Made by a program: the position numbers and the translations under genes | DNA from: Oscillatoria sp. CS-180 | GTDB taxonomy: Bacteria > Cyanobacteriota > Cyanobacteriia > Phormidesmidales > Phormidesmidaceae | DNA length: 64,000 nucleotides | Assembly: GCF_028330965.1 (NCBI RefSeq) | Contig: NZ_JAQMUB010000087.1 | Span: 62,001-126,000 of the forward strand | Direction of reading: 5' to 3' | The notes under the pieces: generated by a model | The model's input: the letters and a program-made list of their open reading frames with translations, nothing else | The model's database searches: none | Told to the model about the DNA's origin: nothing | Shown: one piece after another, positions 1-9,702 of the stretch | Layout of the letters: each line of letters starts with the position of its first letter | Numbering within the stretch: position 1 is the stretch's first letter

Positions 1-665
1 AGAAAACACTGGCCGTTTGCCATAACCCGCTCTGCGCCACTCTCAGAAGCCCCGGTCGGCCCAAACCGATACACCAGCGTCATCAACAAAGCAGGCTGTA
101 GCCAGATCTCCCCAAGACTTTTCAGAATAAAGCGTGGAGACAGCGAAACCAGGTCATAGCCTTCGGCCTCAGCAGCGGCAATGAGAGCCGGAACCAGACC
201 GGGTTGAGGTTGGGTATCGGCGTCAATGCCTAGAATCCAGCGGCTTTTGTCTGAGCTATGGGTGTAACCATAATGCAGGGCCCAAGGTCTACCGACCCAG
301 TTGTCAGGCAATGGATCGTCCGTGAGCAATCGCAGTCGGGTATCCGTTTCCTGGGCCTTTTGCACCAGTTCGCGCGTACCATCCTGGGAACGACTGTCAA
401 CCACCAAGATTTCTCTGACCTCATAGGTCTGCTTGGAGAGACCGTCTAGACACGGAGAAAGTCGGGCAACTTCATTGAGGGTCGGCACTACAACGCTCAC
501 AGTCCCTAACTGGTCAGGCTGGGCTCGCTGGGGTTGCAAAGGCGGACGACGTGTTGGCCCCTTTAACAAACGAGACATCAACACCATCACCGCAGGCAGC
601 TGAAGCGCCAGCAAAATCAAAGAAACAGCACTGCTGAGCACCGAGGATGTATCAGTCGTGATCAT
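1..665 (-). CDS. cruG: Family 2 glycosyltransferase, probable carotenoid 2'-O-glycosyltransferase CruG (3' end cut by window)
   Basis: Only the first 221 codons are inside the window; the C-terminus lies beyond base 1. Residues 8-30 form a hydrophobic N-terminal segment. A GT-A domain follows, with the opening strand VSVVVPTLNE near residue 57 and a DAD metal/nucleotide motif at about 148-150. It starts 21 bases after the cruF stop on the same strand, so the two are probably cotranscribed. In Synechococcus PCC 7002 the neighbouring cruF and cruG act in succession to make myxol glycosides (myxoxanthophyll). The glycosyltransferase fold is clear from sequence; the CruG name rests mainly on the cruF neighbour. 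A generic GT2 enzyme is the alternative. Confidence 0.75.
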   Translation of the reverse strand, partial: MITTDTSSVLSSAVSLILLALQLPAVMVLMSRLLKGPTRRPPLQPQRAQPDQLGTVSVVVPTLNEVARLSPCLDGLSKQTYEVREILVVDSRSQDGTRELVQKAQETDTRLRLLTDDPLPDNWVGRPWALHYGYTHSSDKSRWILGIDADTQPQPGLVPALIAAAEAEGYDLVSLSPRFILKSLGEIWLQPALLMTLVYRFGPTGASESGAERVMANGQCF

Positions 666-686
666 TCAAATCGGCCCTATTCAATG

Positions 687-1613
687 CTATTTGGAAGCAG
701 CAGCAGGGGTTGCAGCCATTTCAACGATAGGCACCTTTGCCTGGCTGGCAGTAGCCGTCTCCAAAGATGCATCAGTCTTATCCGGAGCCAGCAACCAGCA
801 CACGATCGCGGGAATTGCGCCAACGATAAGACCTAACAGGATGGGCGTGAAAATGCCGCCTCCCATACTCATGAACATGGCGAAAGCAAAGTTAGCGAGA
901 TACATGACTAACGGCAGCGTCAATCGTCTGCGAGTGAGGCCCTGTACTTGCTCATTGCGGCGCCAGAAAGTAGCTGCAACAGCCATGAAAATCATGCCTG
1001 TGAAAAACCATCCGGCGAAATTCTCATAGGGCATGCCGAAAAAGGCACCCGGCTGATGCCAATACCAAAACGGCATCGCCGTCTGACTCATCGCCGGATC
1101 GAGAACGAAATCCCAGGACATGAGGAGTAGCGCGCCTACCGCGATCGCAGCCCCCTGTCGCCATACAGACGACACCCGGTTCATCAACCCTCCCCGAGCC
1201 AAGAGGTAGGACGAAATGCCGAGATAGAACCACGACAGTGGAATTGTGAAGGGAACCAATCCAGCAATTTTGTAGCCAAGGCCATTCAAATAGGTATAGT
1301 CGCCAAAGGGAAAGCCTGTGCTAGTGCCCGACAACTCGCTCGACAAAGAGATGGCGATCGCTGGAACAAGAAATGTCAATAATGCCTTAAGTCCCAATTC
1401 TCGATACGCATAGAGTGAGACTGCTGTCGCTCCAAGCAAAATGTAAATAACACCGCCGCCCGCCATACTCCAGCGATATAGCACGGGACCTGCGGGCAGA
1501 TACTGCAAAATTTCAGGGTGGGGCATTACCCACAAAAGCCCTGCCAAACCAAATGCCATTGAGAGAACGTGGCCCCAAAGACACCACTTTTCTATACGCA
1601 TCAACCGAGTCAT
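687..1613 (-). CDS. cruF: Carotenoid 1',2'-hydratase CruF
   Basis: A 308-residue polytopic membrane protein with about seven to eight hydrophobic segments. It matches the COG2324/CruF family of carotenoid hydratases in layout, including the polar loop SSELSGTSTGFPFG near residues 90-105 and the FYLGIS and SWDFVLDPAM stretches. The family adds water to the psi end of gamma-carotene derivatives, the step before glycosylation in myxoxanthophyll synthesis. Location would be the cytoplasmic or thylakoid membrane. The adjacent downstream glycosyltransferase gene fits the known cruF-cruG pair. The last 25 residues are an alanine-rich tail of no clear function. Family assignment is by recognition of motif layout, not by alignment. 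Confidence 0.85.
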   Translation of the reverse strand: MTRLMRIEKWCLWGHVLSMAFGLAGLLWVMPHPEILQYLPAGPVLYRWSMAGGGVIYILLGATAVSLYAYRELGLKALLTFLVPAIAISLSSELSGTSTGFPFGDYTYLNGLGYKIAGLVPFTIPLSWFYLGISSYLLARGGLMNRVSSVWRQGAAIAVGALLLMSWDFVLDPAMSQTAMPFWYWHQPGAFFGMPYENFAGWFFTGMIFMAVAATFWRRNEQVQGLTRRRLTLPLVMYLANFAFAMFMSMGGGIFTPILLGLIVGAIPAIVCWLLAPDKTDASLETATASQAKVPIVEMAATPAAASK

Positions 1614-2275
1614 TTAGATAAACCTCAAACCGCATTTCAAGCTGCCGCTAATTTGCCGCCGCAGGAGAGTTGCAACATTTCTTATTGAAATCGTGCCCCA
1701 CTTCTCAGATTTTGTAAAGTTTCCTGAAAATCGCTTTTGGGGTGACACCAAGTCCATCAACGAAGAACGCATTCACGACTCAGTGTATCCATGCAGGCGC
1801 TGCGTAGCCACTTTGTCGCTGCTCCATCAGTCCCAAAGTTCACGAATCGGCCTGCTTTAATTTCCCAAAATCGAGGACCTACAAAACTTTGAGGCCCCAA
1901 GACTTGGGAAGTCAAGGACACAAATCCAGACTCAATGGCCTAAGTCCTGAGTTGACAGTTCTGCCTATCCTCTGCTGTTCCGTACACGAAGTCAAATGAG
2001 TGGGCTGCAAAGTCTCAAAGTGCTCTACGACTCTCTGCTCGCAAAAAGTCGTTTGCCCTGAAACCGATTCATGAGTTGATTACTTTGAATGTGCACTTCT
2101 AAAGGAACTTCCTCCAAATGCTCGCCTGGGAATAATTTCGAGCGTTCTCAGCATAGTTGCTCTAAATTAGCTCTCAAGAAAGGGTGCAAAGTTTTATAGA
2201 CTGACCCTTTAGGCAGGGATTGCCCTTTAAAGCGGATGTCCCTGCGGGTAACGGCAATAGGGATGGCGTAAATTC
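1614..2275. other. Long intergenic gap, 662 bases
   Basis: This gap lies between the divergent cruF and the CofE-like gene. I see no convincing reading frame, tRNA or strong terminator hairpin. It presumably holds the promoters for both flanking genes. Confidence 0.5.
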
Positions 2276-3442
2276 ATGATTCTCGTTTGGTTGCTAGGGG
2301 CGATCGCTCTGTTAGGTCTACTCATCTGGGGCTGGCTGGAATGGCAGTATCGTCAGCGTCCTGGCAATCGGCTAGCTTTTGCAGCGGGTCAGTGGAATCT
2401 AGAACAGTATGATTCTGACCACTACCAAATCTTGGGCACGCCGGAACTCATCAACCGTACACAGGCCCTTGAAATCATGGTGCCAGAACTGACTGCGGAA
2501 ACGACGCTGTTGTCCGGAGACAGCCTAGACGGAATTCAGGTCAACGTCTCCATCGTGCCCAACCATCCTGATGCTGAGGCCCGTTCTGATGGCTACTGGT
2601 TCGCTTATATCGTCAAGCTGCGAAAGCGGACTCAGTTCAAAGTACAGGTGGATATTACCGGACCAGGCTTGCGATCGCTCAAAGCCCTTTGGGTACGCAT
2701 TCACTACATGACCTATGGTCCGGGAGGGCGAATTCCTAAAACAGGGCACGTCATTGTTCCGCTAAAATTCCCTAAATCCGATGCGATTCCGGCCTGGCGA
2801 ACAACGCCTCAGGCCGAGGTTTTGCCCATTCCGACCCACCTGTTAACTCATTTAGATACGTCTGTTGAAGTCATCAAACGCTATGTGGCACCCCATGCCA
2901 AGCCCGGCGATATTGTGACCCTGGGTGAAACCCCCCTAGCGATCATGCAGGGACGCTGGCGACATCCTGCAACGGTCCAACCGGGTTGGCTAGCGCGGCG
3001 CCTGTGCTATTACTTCTTGCCCACCTCTAGCTTGGCAACGGCCTGTGGTCTGCAAACCCTAGTAGATGTCGTCGGTGCCTGGCGAGTATTTTTTGCCTTT
3101 GTCGGGGGCGCTTTTATGAAAGCTGTTCTGCGTCGGGGCGGTGGGTTCTATCAGCTTGCTGGAGAACAAGCCCGCTTGATCGATGATGTGACGGGGACAT
3201 TGCCCCCCTACGATCAGTTCATTGTTTTGGGGCCAGAAGCACCCCAGCTTGTGGTCGATGAAATTGAGAAAGCAACCGGACTCGGGGCTGCGATCGTCGA
3301 TGTCAACGATTTGAAGGCTGTCAAAATTGTGGCCGCTAGCGCTAGCGTGAATGCCCAACTCGTTGCACAGGCTTTGATCGATAATCCTGCGGGCAATGCC
3401 GATGAGCAAACCCCTTTGGTCTTGGTGCGTCCGCTGGCTTGA
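2276..3442 (+). CDS. Membrane-anchored F420-0:gamma-glutamyl ligase-like (CofE-like) protein
   Basis: A 388-residue protein. Residues 1-20 form one strong membrane segment ending in GWLEWQYRQR, which suggests an N-terminal anchor. Residues 170-388 resemble the CofE-like family found in many cyanobacteria, with the KPGDIVTLGETPLAIMQGR block near 218-236 and a C-terminal DVNDLKAVKIVAAS block. True CofE adds glutamate to coenzyme F420. Cyanobacteria are not generally credited with the classical F420 pathway, so the substrate here is unknown. The middle (residues 50-160) is a beta-rich region I do not recognise. It stands alone, followed by a 200-base gap. Family call moderate; function not assigned. 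Confidence 0.6.
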   Translation: MILVWLLGAIALLGLLIWGWLEWQYRQRPGNRLAFAAGQWNLEQYDSDHYQILGTPELINRTQALEIMVPELTAETTLLSGDSLDGIQVNVSIVPNHPDAEARSDGYWFAYIVKLRKRTQFKVQVDITGPGLRSLKALWVRIHYMTYGPGGRIPKTGHVIVPLKFPKSDAIPAWRTTPQAEVLPIPTHLLTHLDTSVEVIKRYVAPHAKPGDIVTLGETPLAIMQGRWRHPATVQPGWLARRLCYYFLPTSSLATACGLQTLVDVVGAWRVFFAFVGGAFMKAVLRRGGGFYQLAGEQARLIDDVTGTLPPYDQFIVLGPEAPQLVVDEIEKATGLGAAIVDVNDLKAVKIVAASASVNAQLVAQALIDNPAGNADEQTPLVLVRPLA

Positions 3443-3650
3443 GGAGCGCGATCGCTCAGTTGTCTCACCAAAACTTTTTTGTACGAAAAAAGCAATTGAC
3501 GCGCTGACGTTGAGACGGTACGAGGCAAGAAGACCTATCTTCACTTAACAGAAGATCTAACCCTTCCTTCTAGCTAGAACAGACTGCCGCGTTATGATGA
3601 CAGCACGAGACTTTTTCCCAGCTCTCGCTGATGCTTGTGGTTAATTCAGC

Positions 3651-4910
3651 ATGACACACCCAGATCTGCAAAATTCGGATTTGCATTTACGTCCTCTTTA
3701 TCCGAGGGATGTTGATGTTTTAGGAAGCTGGCGAGATGCAGGGGTTGCTATTCCAGATTTAACCTCTGAATTTCCCAATCACAGCAATCGGCGTCTAGTT
3801 CACCATCCTCTAGCCGTGATGTGGCAGCGCATGACTGCGGTGGCATTACCCAGTCGCCCCAAATGGTCTGGGTTTGTCGCCACCCTCAATGACAATCTCT
3901 GTGGTGTGATTGAAGTTTCTCCCTTCAACCGGACTCGTAGCACCTGGCAGGTCGATCGCATCGTTGTCAATCCTGCTTCTTTGCCAGCGGACACTAAAGG
4001 ACCATTGGACAGCGTTGGTTCTCAGCTACTACGCCACTGTTTCGACAAGGTCTGGGAAGCCCGCATGTGGCTAGCAGAAGTCGATATTGAACAAAAATCA
4101 GCTCTGGCACTTTACCGTCAGAATGGGTTTCAACCCTTAGCCCAGGTCACCTATTGGGAAATTTCTCCCGATGCTTTGATGGAGCAGGCAAAGCAGGGAG
4201 CTGATTTGCCTAATCTAATGGCGGTGAATAATGCTGATGCGCAACTGCTCTATCAGCTCGACACAGCGGCCATGCCGCCGTTGGTCAGACAGGTGTTCGA
4301 TCAGCAAGTACAGGACTTCAAAGTCGAGCCTGTTAAAGGCATGACTCGAACGGCCCGGCACTGGATGCAGCGAGAAAAGCGGATCCAGAGCTACGTGTTT
4401 GAACCTCAGCGTAAAGCGGCGATTGGGCGCTTTGATTTGACGGCGTGTCGCGGCAAGCATCGCTATCACTCCGCCGAACTTACCGTTCACCCCGCTTATA
4501 CCTGGCTCTATCCGGAGTTACTCAGTCACATGGCGGGGATTCTGCAAGGCTATCCTGCGATGCCGCTGCGAGTCACCTCGCGGGATTATCAGCCTGAGCG
4601 CGAGGAATTCTTGATGCAGATTCAAGCGACACCGGTGGAACGAACACTAATGTTGTCGCGCTCGGTTTGGCACAAGGTGCGGGAGGCTAAGCCGGCGGCA
4701 CTGGAAGGACTACAGCTACCTGAAGTCCTAGCAGGATTACAACCTGCTGGCAAGCCGATTCCTGGCCGCTTGTCATGGCAAAACGATTGGGACGAGACGC
4801 TTTTGAAGCGATCGCCTTCACCCAAGTCCTTTAAGCGCACTGAGAAATCTGACACTTTTGAGCCGCCTCATCGACAAAAACCGGATAATCTGTCAGGCCA
4901 ATCAGGATAG
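3651..4910 (+). CDS. GNAT-family N-acetyltransferase, two-part protein upstream of ruvX
   Basis: A 419-residue protein. The N-terminal half (about residues 12-170) reads as a GNAT fold: LRPLYPRDVDVLGSW at the start, a central VDRIVVNPASL strand, and the LAEVDIEQKSALALYRQNGF block. That last block is the usual acetyl-CoA helix followed by the (Y/L)YxxxGF motif. The second half (190-345) may be a second, degenerate acyltransferase-like unit. The last 60 residues are basic and proline/serine rich, probably disordered. It lies 41 bases before ruvX on the same strand, so it may share that transcript. Its substrate cannot be told from sequence. Confidence 0.7.
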   Translation: MTHPDLQNSDLHLRPLYPRDVDVLGSWRDAGVAIPDLTSEFPNHSNRRLVHHPLAVMWQRMTAVALPSRPKWSGFVATLNDNLCGVIEVSPFNRTRSTWQVDRIVVNPASLPADTKGPLDSVGSQLLRHCFDKVWEARMWLAEVDIEQKSALALYRQNGFQPLAQVTYWEISPDALMEQAKQGADLPNLMAVNNADAQLLYQLDTAAMPPLVRQVFDQQVQDFKVEPVKGMTRTARHWMQREKRIQSYVFEPQRKAAIGRFDLTACRGKHRYHSAELTVHPAYTWLYPELLSHMAGILQGYPAMPLRVTSRDYQPEREEFLMQIQATPVERTLMLSRSVWHKVREAKPAALEGLQLPEVLAGLQPAGKPIPGRLSWQNDWDETLLKRSPSPKSFKRTEKSDTFEPPHRQKPDNLSGQSG

Positions 4911-4951
4911 AGTATTGGCAGAGCGACAGCTAATAGGACGAGGTTTCAAAC

Positions 4952-5434
4952 GTGCCCCAGGAGTATGTCTCTGCACTTGGTCTAGACATCGGTCATAAGC
5001 GCATTGGAGTTGCTGGGTGCGATCGCCTGGGTCTGCTTGTCACCGAATTGACCACTCTGAAACGAACCTCTTTCCGCGCTGTAATTGTTGCCCTGACCCG
5101 CTTGATAGAAGAGCGCCAAGTGACTGTGCTCGTGGTGGGAATGCCTTACACCATGAGTGGCGAGGTAGGGCAGCAGGCCAAGCGAGTAAAATCTTTTGCC
5201 GAACGTCTTTCATCCGTGCTCCAATTACCCGTAGAGTATGTAGATGAGCGGTTGACTTCCTTTCAAGCTGAGCAAATGCTGATTGCCGAAGGAACGTCTC
5301 CCTCTCGAAACAAAGGTTTGATTGATCAAAAGGCAGCGGCTATTATTTTGCAGCAATGGCTAGACCAGCGCTCTGATCGTTTTTCAGACCCACTCGTACC
5401 CTCATTTGAGCCTGTTACAGGAGACCCGGAATGA
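4952..5434 (+). CDS. ruvX: Holliday junction resolvase-like protein RuvX (YqgF)
   Basis: A 160-residue RNase H-fold protein. The opening motif ALGLDIGHKRIGVAGCD carries the first catalytic aspartate. VVVGMPYTMSGEVGQQA, VEYVDERLTSFQAE and a late DQKAAAIILQQWL block complete the YqgF pattern. Family members act in 16S rRNA 5'-end maturation and have been proposed as Holliday junction resolvases. The start codon is GTG; no ATG lies close by in frame. Its TGA overlaps the ATG of the DUF3727 gene by four bases, indicating translational coupling. The ruvX-DUF3727-mltG-yqeG order is a familiar cyanobacterial grouping. Confidence 0.92.
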   Translation: MPQEYVSALGLDIGHKRIGVAGCDRLGLLVTELTTLKRTSFRAVIVALTRLIEERQVTVLVVGMPYTMSGEVGQQAKRVKSFAERLSSVLQLPVEYVDERLTSFQAEQMLIAEGTSPSRNKGLIDQKAAAIILQQWLDQRSDRFSDPLVPSFEPVTGDPE

Positions 5435-6000
5435 CTTCGGATTCTGAATACGTCCAGGATGGTCCCCCTATTTCCCTCAAGGACGATTCGGGAAGGACTT
5501 TAGTGTGTCAAGTTGAGCAAACATTTGAGATCGAAGGAAAACAATATGCCCTATTGCTTCCCTTTGATACGCCTGTCGAGATTTTTTCTTGGGAAGAGGA
5601 TGAGGACAACAACGGTGACTCTTTAGTCGATGTGGATGAACGCGATATTGATCAGCTATTTCCGACTGCGCGAGCTGTTTTAGCCGAACATGATCTCACT
5701 TTGCAACGTAGTGCTGTTACGCTGACGGTGGTTGGTACTATTCCAGAACCTGATGACGAAGAATGTTTCACTCTAGAAATTGGTGAAGTGGATTCTCAAG
5801 GTGAACCAGACACTGAAGAGTTTCAGACCCTTGCGACGTTTTTTCATAAGGACATCGAATATACGGTCTGTACGCCAGTCGATCCGCTCTTGCTCTTTGC
5901 TCAGATTTCGGACGCAGGTGACGCTCGGATGATTCCTCCTGAAGAGTTTGAACGATTGCGTTCAGAAATCGAGTCCACTATCTTCGATGTTTTGGAGTAA
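5431..6000 (+). CDS. DUF3727 domain protein
   Basis: A 189-residue, strongly acidic soluble protein. It contains two repeats of the DUF3727 type. The first (about residues 15-70) runs SLKDDSGRTLVCQVEQ to LLPFDTPVEIFSWEE. The second (about 90-165) runs LTVVGTIPEPDDEECFTLEI to YTVCTPVDPLLLFAQ. The family is confined mostly to cyanobacteria and plastids and has no established biochemical role. It is translationally coupled to ruvX by an ATGA overlap and lies 190 bases upstream of mltG. No signal peptide or membrane segment is visible. Confidence 0.88.
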   Translation: MTSDSEYVQDGPPISLKDDSGRTLVCQVEQTFEIEGKQYALLLPFDTPVEIFSWEEDEDNNGDSLVDVDERDIDQLFPTARAVLAEHDLTLQRSAVTLTVVGTIPEPDDEECFTLEIGEVDSQGEPDTEEFQTLATFFHKDIEYTVCTPVDPLLLFAQISDAGDARMIPPEEFERLRSEIESTIFDVLE

Positions 6001-6193
6001 GCTACCGTCTAGATTGAGCTTAGTTTCGATCAACTGTTGCGAGCAGATCAGGTGTCTGATAGCGATTTATAGCCGTAGCCAATTAGCTGGAGACGGACAA
6101 GCTTACCCAATCCATAGGGATGAGGGATTGATTCTGTTTTCCGCTATAAAATAGCCACGGTTGAATCGTTGCTCTATTTAACTCCTAGGACTG

Positions 6194-7321
6194 ATGGCTT
6201 CTCGTCTACCCAAAATTCTGTTTTTCTTCTTGTTGCTGCCGATCGCTTTAGGTGTGGCAGGCTGGCAAGGATGGACCTGGTGGAGTTGGGCCACATCCCC
6301 AGTCAAAGCAGAGATAAAACCAATAAGTGACAGCCCAGAGGGTGATGCAGCTGAGGTTTCCAACCCCACACCTGCATCGGAAACCGTACAAATTCAAATT
6401 CCTCAAGGGACACCAGGCCAGCAGATTGGACGTGATTTGGAAGCTGCTGGCCTGATTCGATCTCATGTTGCTTGGAATGTGTGGAGTCGCTGGCAAAACC
6501 TGCGTCAAGACGTGGGCTATCAGGCCGGTACCTACGCGCTTTCACCCGCTCAGTCGATGCAGGATATTGCTCAGCAGATTCGTCTTGGAGACGTTTTGGA
6601 AAGCTCTTTCACGATTCCTGAAGGATGGACCCGTGAACAAATGGCGATCGCGTTTGAAGATCGAGGCTTTTTCTCAGCTGCTGCCTTTCTGGAGGTTACG
6701 CAGCAGATCCCTCGCGATCGCTATCCCTGGCTGCCTCAAAATCTGCCTCATTTAGAAGGCTTTCTCTACCCTGACACCTATTCCTTACCTGCCGAAACGG
6801 TCACTCCTGAAGGAATTCGAGACCTCATGTTGAGCCGCTTCGAAACAGTGGCACTCCCTGTATACCAGCAGAACGGCTCCGATTTTTCCCTACTGGAATG
6901 GGTAACACTGTCCAGCATTGTGGAACGGGAAGCCGTTATTCCAGAGGAACGCTCAGAAATTGCAGCAGTTTTCAATCGTCGCCTCGAAGAGGGCATTGCG
7001 CTAGGCGCTGACCCGACTGTGGAATATGGTCTAGGAATAACTCAAACACCAGAGCAGCCTTTGACCTTGAACCAGGTCAACACGCCTTCCCCTTACAACA
7101 CTTACCTTAACCCTGGATTGCCGCCGACACCCATTGCCGCTCCCGGACTTGCCAGCCTAGAGGCCAGCTTGAATCCACCCGACACGATTTATCTCTACTT
7201 TGTAGCCCGCTACGATGGCACCCACGTGTTTAGCCGAACCTTAGCAGAACACGAAGCCGCACAAGCGCGTATTAGAGACGCCATTGATGCCCAAGGAACG
7301 GATAATACGACGGCGGAATAG
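6194..7321 (+). CDS. mltG: Endolytic murein transglycosylase MltG
   Basis: A 375-residue protein with one N-terminal membrane segment (about residues 5-20) and a periplasmic YceG/MltG domain. A LysM-like region (residues 58-130, IQIPQGTPGQQIGRDLEAAG) precedes the catalytic block SSIVEREAVIPEERSEIAAV. In that block the glutamate after SIV matches the catalytic residue of the family, and ADPTVEYGLG and NTYLNPGLPPTPIAAPG follow. MltG cleaves nascent peptidoglycan strands and so sets glycan length. The length is normal for the family. The region just upstream (6001-6193) has no gene. Confidence 0.93.
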   Translation: MASRLPKILFFFLLLPIALGVAGWQGWTWWSWATSPVKAEIKPISDSPEGDAAEVSNPTPASETVQIQIPQGTPGQQIGRDLEAAGLIRSHVAWNVWSRWQNLRQDVGYQAGTYALSPAQSMQDIAQQIRLGDVLESSFTIPEGWTREQMAIAFEDRGFFSAAAFLEVTQQIPRDRYPWLPQNLPHLEGFLYPDTYSLPAETVTPEGIRDLMLSRFETVALPVYQQNGSDFSLLEWVTLSSIVEREAVIPEERSEIAAVFNRRLEEGIALGADPTVEYGLGITQTPEQPLTLNQVNTPSPYNTYLNPGLPPTPIAAPGLASLEASLNPPDTIYLYFVARYDGTHVFSRTLAEHEAAQARIRDAIDAQGTDNTTAE

Positions 7322-7379
7322 TTGAAATTCCTGGAAAACAATCTGCATGTTTCAAAAAGGGGAGGGGTCCTGAGTTCAT

Positions 7380-7898
7380 ATGTGCAACCATAAACTACAG
7401 CCCGATTTGGTTCTAGGTGAACCTGTTTTGGGGATCACACCAGAAATTATTCATCGCTACCGGCTACGAGGCCTGATACTTGACGTTGACGAGACGCTAG
7501 TGCCCTTCCGGGAAATTGAGACAACGTCGGAAGTCATAGCGTGGTTCAATACCTTAAGAGAACAGGTCCCGATTTGGCTGGTCAGCAACAACATGAACGA
7601 GTCTCGTATTCGTCGCATTGCCGAGAGTCTGAAAGCGCCTTACATCATCGCGGCGGGCAAACCCTCTCGGCGCAAACTACGCCAGGCAGCGGAGGCAATG
7701 AAGCTGCCGGTCGAGCAAGTGGCTATGGTCGGCGATCGCCTCTTTACTGACGTTTTGGCCGGCAATCGCTTAGGCATGTTTACGATCCTCGTAGAACCGA
7801 TGGTTTATCCCATGGGCAAACCTGGAAAGTATCTTTTGAGGTCAGTCGAGGTTTGGATATCTCAGGTTTTGGGCGTTTCTCTCCATTCCGCACAGTGA
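7380..7898 (+). CDS. YqeG-family HAD phosphatase
   Basis: A 172-residue HAD IIIA-type phosphatase. Motif I is LILDVDETLVPF with the two aspartates of DxDxT, motif II is WLVSNN, and motif III/IV is AGKPSRRKLRQA followed by AMVGDRLFTDVLAGN. Members of the YqeG group dephosphorylate small phosphate esters; a plant/cyanobacterial relative acts on phosphatidylglycerophosphate, but the substrate here is inferred only. A purine-rich AGGGGAGGGG ribosome-binding stretch sits just upstream of the ATG. The gene lies 58 bases after mltG and probably ends the operon. Confidence 0.87.
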   Translation: MCNHKLQPDLVLGEPVLGITPEIIHRYRLRGLILDVDETLVPFREIETTSEVIAWFNTLREQVPIWLVSNNMNESRIRRIAESLKAPYIIAAGKPSRRKLRQAAEAMKLPVEQVAMVGDRLFTDVLAGNRLGMFTILVEPMVYPMGKPGKYLLRSVEVWISQVLGVSLHSAQ

Positions 7899-8060
7899 TT
7901 ATCTTGTTACAAGAGAAAACTAGTTTTCACAAAACGCAAGGAAGATGAAAACTAAAGAAAAGATTATGAAACTTTTAGTTAAGTTCCAAAGTCGGCGACC
8001 ATAAGAGTAATTACATGGGGTCAAGCTTAATAAAGACCCTAGTTTATAAGAACGCCTGTT

Positions 8061-8100
8061 AGGGCATTGTTTCCGTTGAGGGCAATGCCCTTAGTTTTTG
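8061..8100 (+). terminator. Probable rho-independent terminator
   Basis: Arms AGGGCATTG (8061-8069) and CAATGCCCT (8083-8091) pair perfectly and are followed by TTTTT at 8095-8099. It lies 160 bases downstream of the yqeG-like gene. A smaller inverted repeat GGGTC/GACCC sits upstream at 8018-8039. The rest of the 7899-8263 gap holds one dispersed repeat and nothing else I can support; a small RNA ending at this hairpin is possible. Confidence 0.65.
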
Positions 8101-8153
8101 CCGTTTCAATTCCTTTCTTCTAGCCGGTGATCTGCCTCTAGCCCTCTTGCCTT

Positions 8154-8237
8154 GTGTACACCCAATAGCATTTAAGTATCTAGCCCATAGCCAAATGGCT
8201 CGCCGCTGGTCCTAACGGAACTGGCGACGGCCATATC
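8154..8237 (+). repeat. Dispersed intergenic repeat family 1, copy A
   Basis: This copy shares with the other copies the blocks AATAGCAT near its left end and CTAACGGAACTGGCGACGG near its right end. Related copies occur at 22437-22627, 27954-28036, 54551-54640, and in inverse orientation at 49425-49491 and 60326-60430. It ends 26 bases before proB. Confidence 0.6.
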
Positions 8238-8263
8238 ACTTCACAAAACGCTACTAGCTGTCT

Positions 8264-9418
8264 ATGATGACTGCTGGAATGGGCATAGGTGAGAGCGTGG
8301 CACACCCACAGACCGTTGTGGTCAAGATTGGAACGTCGAGTTTAACAAAACCCAATGGGCATCTGGCGATCGCCGTCATTGCTAGTCTGGTGGAAACACT
8401 CTGCGCACTTCAAGCATCAGGCCATCAAATCATTCTGGTTTCCTCAGGAGCGGTTGGGGTCGGCTGTGCTCGTCTGAATTTGTCAGAGCGACCCAAAACC
8501 ATATCTATGAAGCAAGCCGTTGCCGCCGTCGGACAGGGACGACTGATGCGGGTTTACGACGACTTTTTTACGACGTTGGGACAGCCTATCGCTCAGGTCT
8601 TGCTAACCCGTAGTGACCTAGTGCAGCGATCGCGTTACGTCAATAGCTATCGAACGTTTTGTCAGCTACTACAGTTGGGCGTCATCCCCATCGTCAACGA
8701 AAACGACACCGTAGCAATTGAAGAACTCAAGTTTGGAGACAACGATACGCTGTCCGCACAAGTTGCTAGCTTGGTTGGAGCTGACTGGCTCTTTCTACTC
8801 ACAGACGTTGATCGGCTTTATTCTGCGGACCCCCGCTATCATCCTGAAGCCCAACCCATTCATATTGTCGAGCGCATCGAGCAGCTAGAAGACTTGCAGG
8901 TGAGTATTGGCGATCGCGGTAGTCAATGGGGAACTGGAGGCATGTTGACCAAAATTGAAGCAGCCCGGATTGCCGCAAACGCCGGTGTCCGCACGGTAAT
9001 TACTGATGGTCAGCATCCAGAAAACTTATCCAAAATCCTGAATGGCGAATCCCTCGGTACGCAGTTCTCACCCAAGTCAACGGTTGCTAATGCCCGTAAG
9101 CGCTGGATTGCCCAGAGCCTCATTCCAGCTGGCAAGCTCTATTTAGACGATGGTGCCGTCAAAGCAATTCAAACGGGTGGAAAATCGTTGTTACCCGCTG
9201 GCATTACCGAAGTTGAGGGGGAATTCGAGCCGCGATCTGCTGTACAGATCTGTGATGCTCAAGGACAAGAGATTGCGCGGGGAATCGTCAACTATAGCCA
9301 CACTGAGCTGACTAAAATTTTAGGGCATCAGTCAGAGGATATTGCGAAAATTCTAGGCTACGTCGGTGTAGACACGGCTGTTCATCGAGACAACATGGTC
9401 ATCTCCGCTTCGTCCTAA
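8264..9418 (+). CDS. proB: Glutamate 5-kinase
   Basis: A 384-residue amino-acid kinase with a C-terminal PUA domain. The kinase part shows [10 protein letters not shown], the VSSGAVGVG glycine loop, IVNENDTVA, and [20 protein letters not shown]. The [14 protein letters not shown] block then leads to the PUA domain (about residues 285-365). It catalyses the first step of proline synthesis, ATP-dependent phosphorylation of glutamate. Three in-frame ATGs (8264, 8267, 8279) compete as start; all lie before the conserved core. proA is not in the window, so the pathway genes are dispersed, as usual in cyanobacteria. Confidence 0.95.
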   Translation: MMTAGMGIGESVAHPQTVVVKIGTSSLTKPNGHLAIAVIASLVETLCALQASGHQIILVSSGAVGVGCARLNLSERPKTISMKQAVAAVGQGRLMRVYDDFFTTLGQPIAQVLLTRSDLVQRSRYVNSYRTFCQLLQLGVIPIVNENDTVAIEELKFGDNDTLSAQVASLVGADWLFLLTDVDRLYSADPRYHPEAQPIHIVERIEQLEDLQVSIGDRGSQWGTGGMLTKIEAARIAANAGVRTVITDGQHPENLSKILNGESLGTQFSPKSTVANARKRWIAQSLIPAGKLYLDDGAVKAIQTGGKSLLPAGITEVEGEFEPRSAVQICDAQGQEIARGIVNYSHTELTKILGHQSEDIAKILGYVGVDTAVHRDNMVISASS

Positions 9419-9702
9419 CCGTATCGTCAACAATGCTGGAAATTCGCATTAATGAGTCGGAATTTGCAGACTAGGCTTGAACAAGCTGATGTGTGCGAGC
9501 GTCCTCTCCAATGAAGGGATGATGAACTTACCCAGATCTACGGATCATTCTGCATAGCTCTGCCTCACGTTGGGAATAATTTTGCCAAATAGTATTCTTG
9601 GCATAGCCTGCTGAACTGCGAGTTTCTCGATAAGCCAACACTCTGCTTCAAGAACAATAGCGTGCATTCTATTCCAACGATTTGGAGAAGGAGAACCCCA
9701 CA

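Noticed and set aside
3059-3544. Long antisense frames over the CofE-like gene
   Set aside because: They mirror a well-supported gene and have no domain pattern.
6056-6154. Degenerate repeat family 1 copy upstream of mltG (TAGCCGTAGCCAATT)
   Set aside because: Only a few short matches; too weak to list as a copy.
8061-8091. Yfr2-like small RNA on the minus strand (GGAAACA in a loop)
   Set aside because: Only a seven-base match; the terminator reading is simpler.
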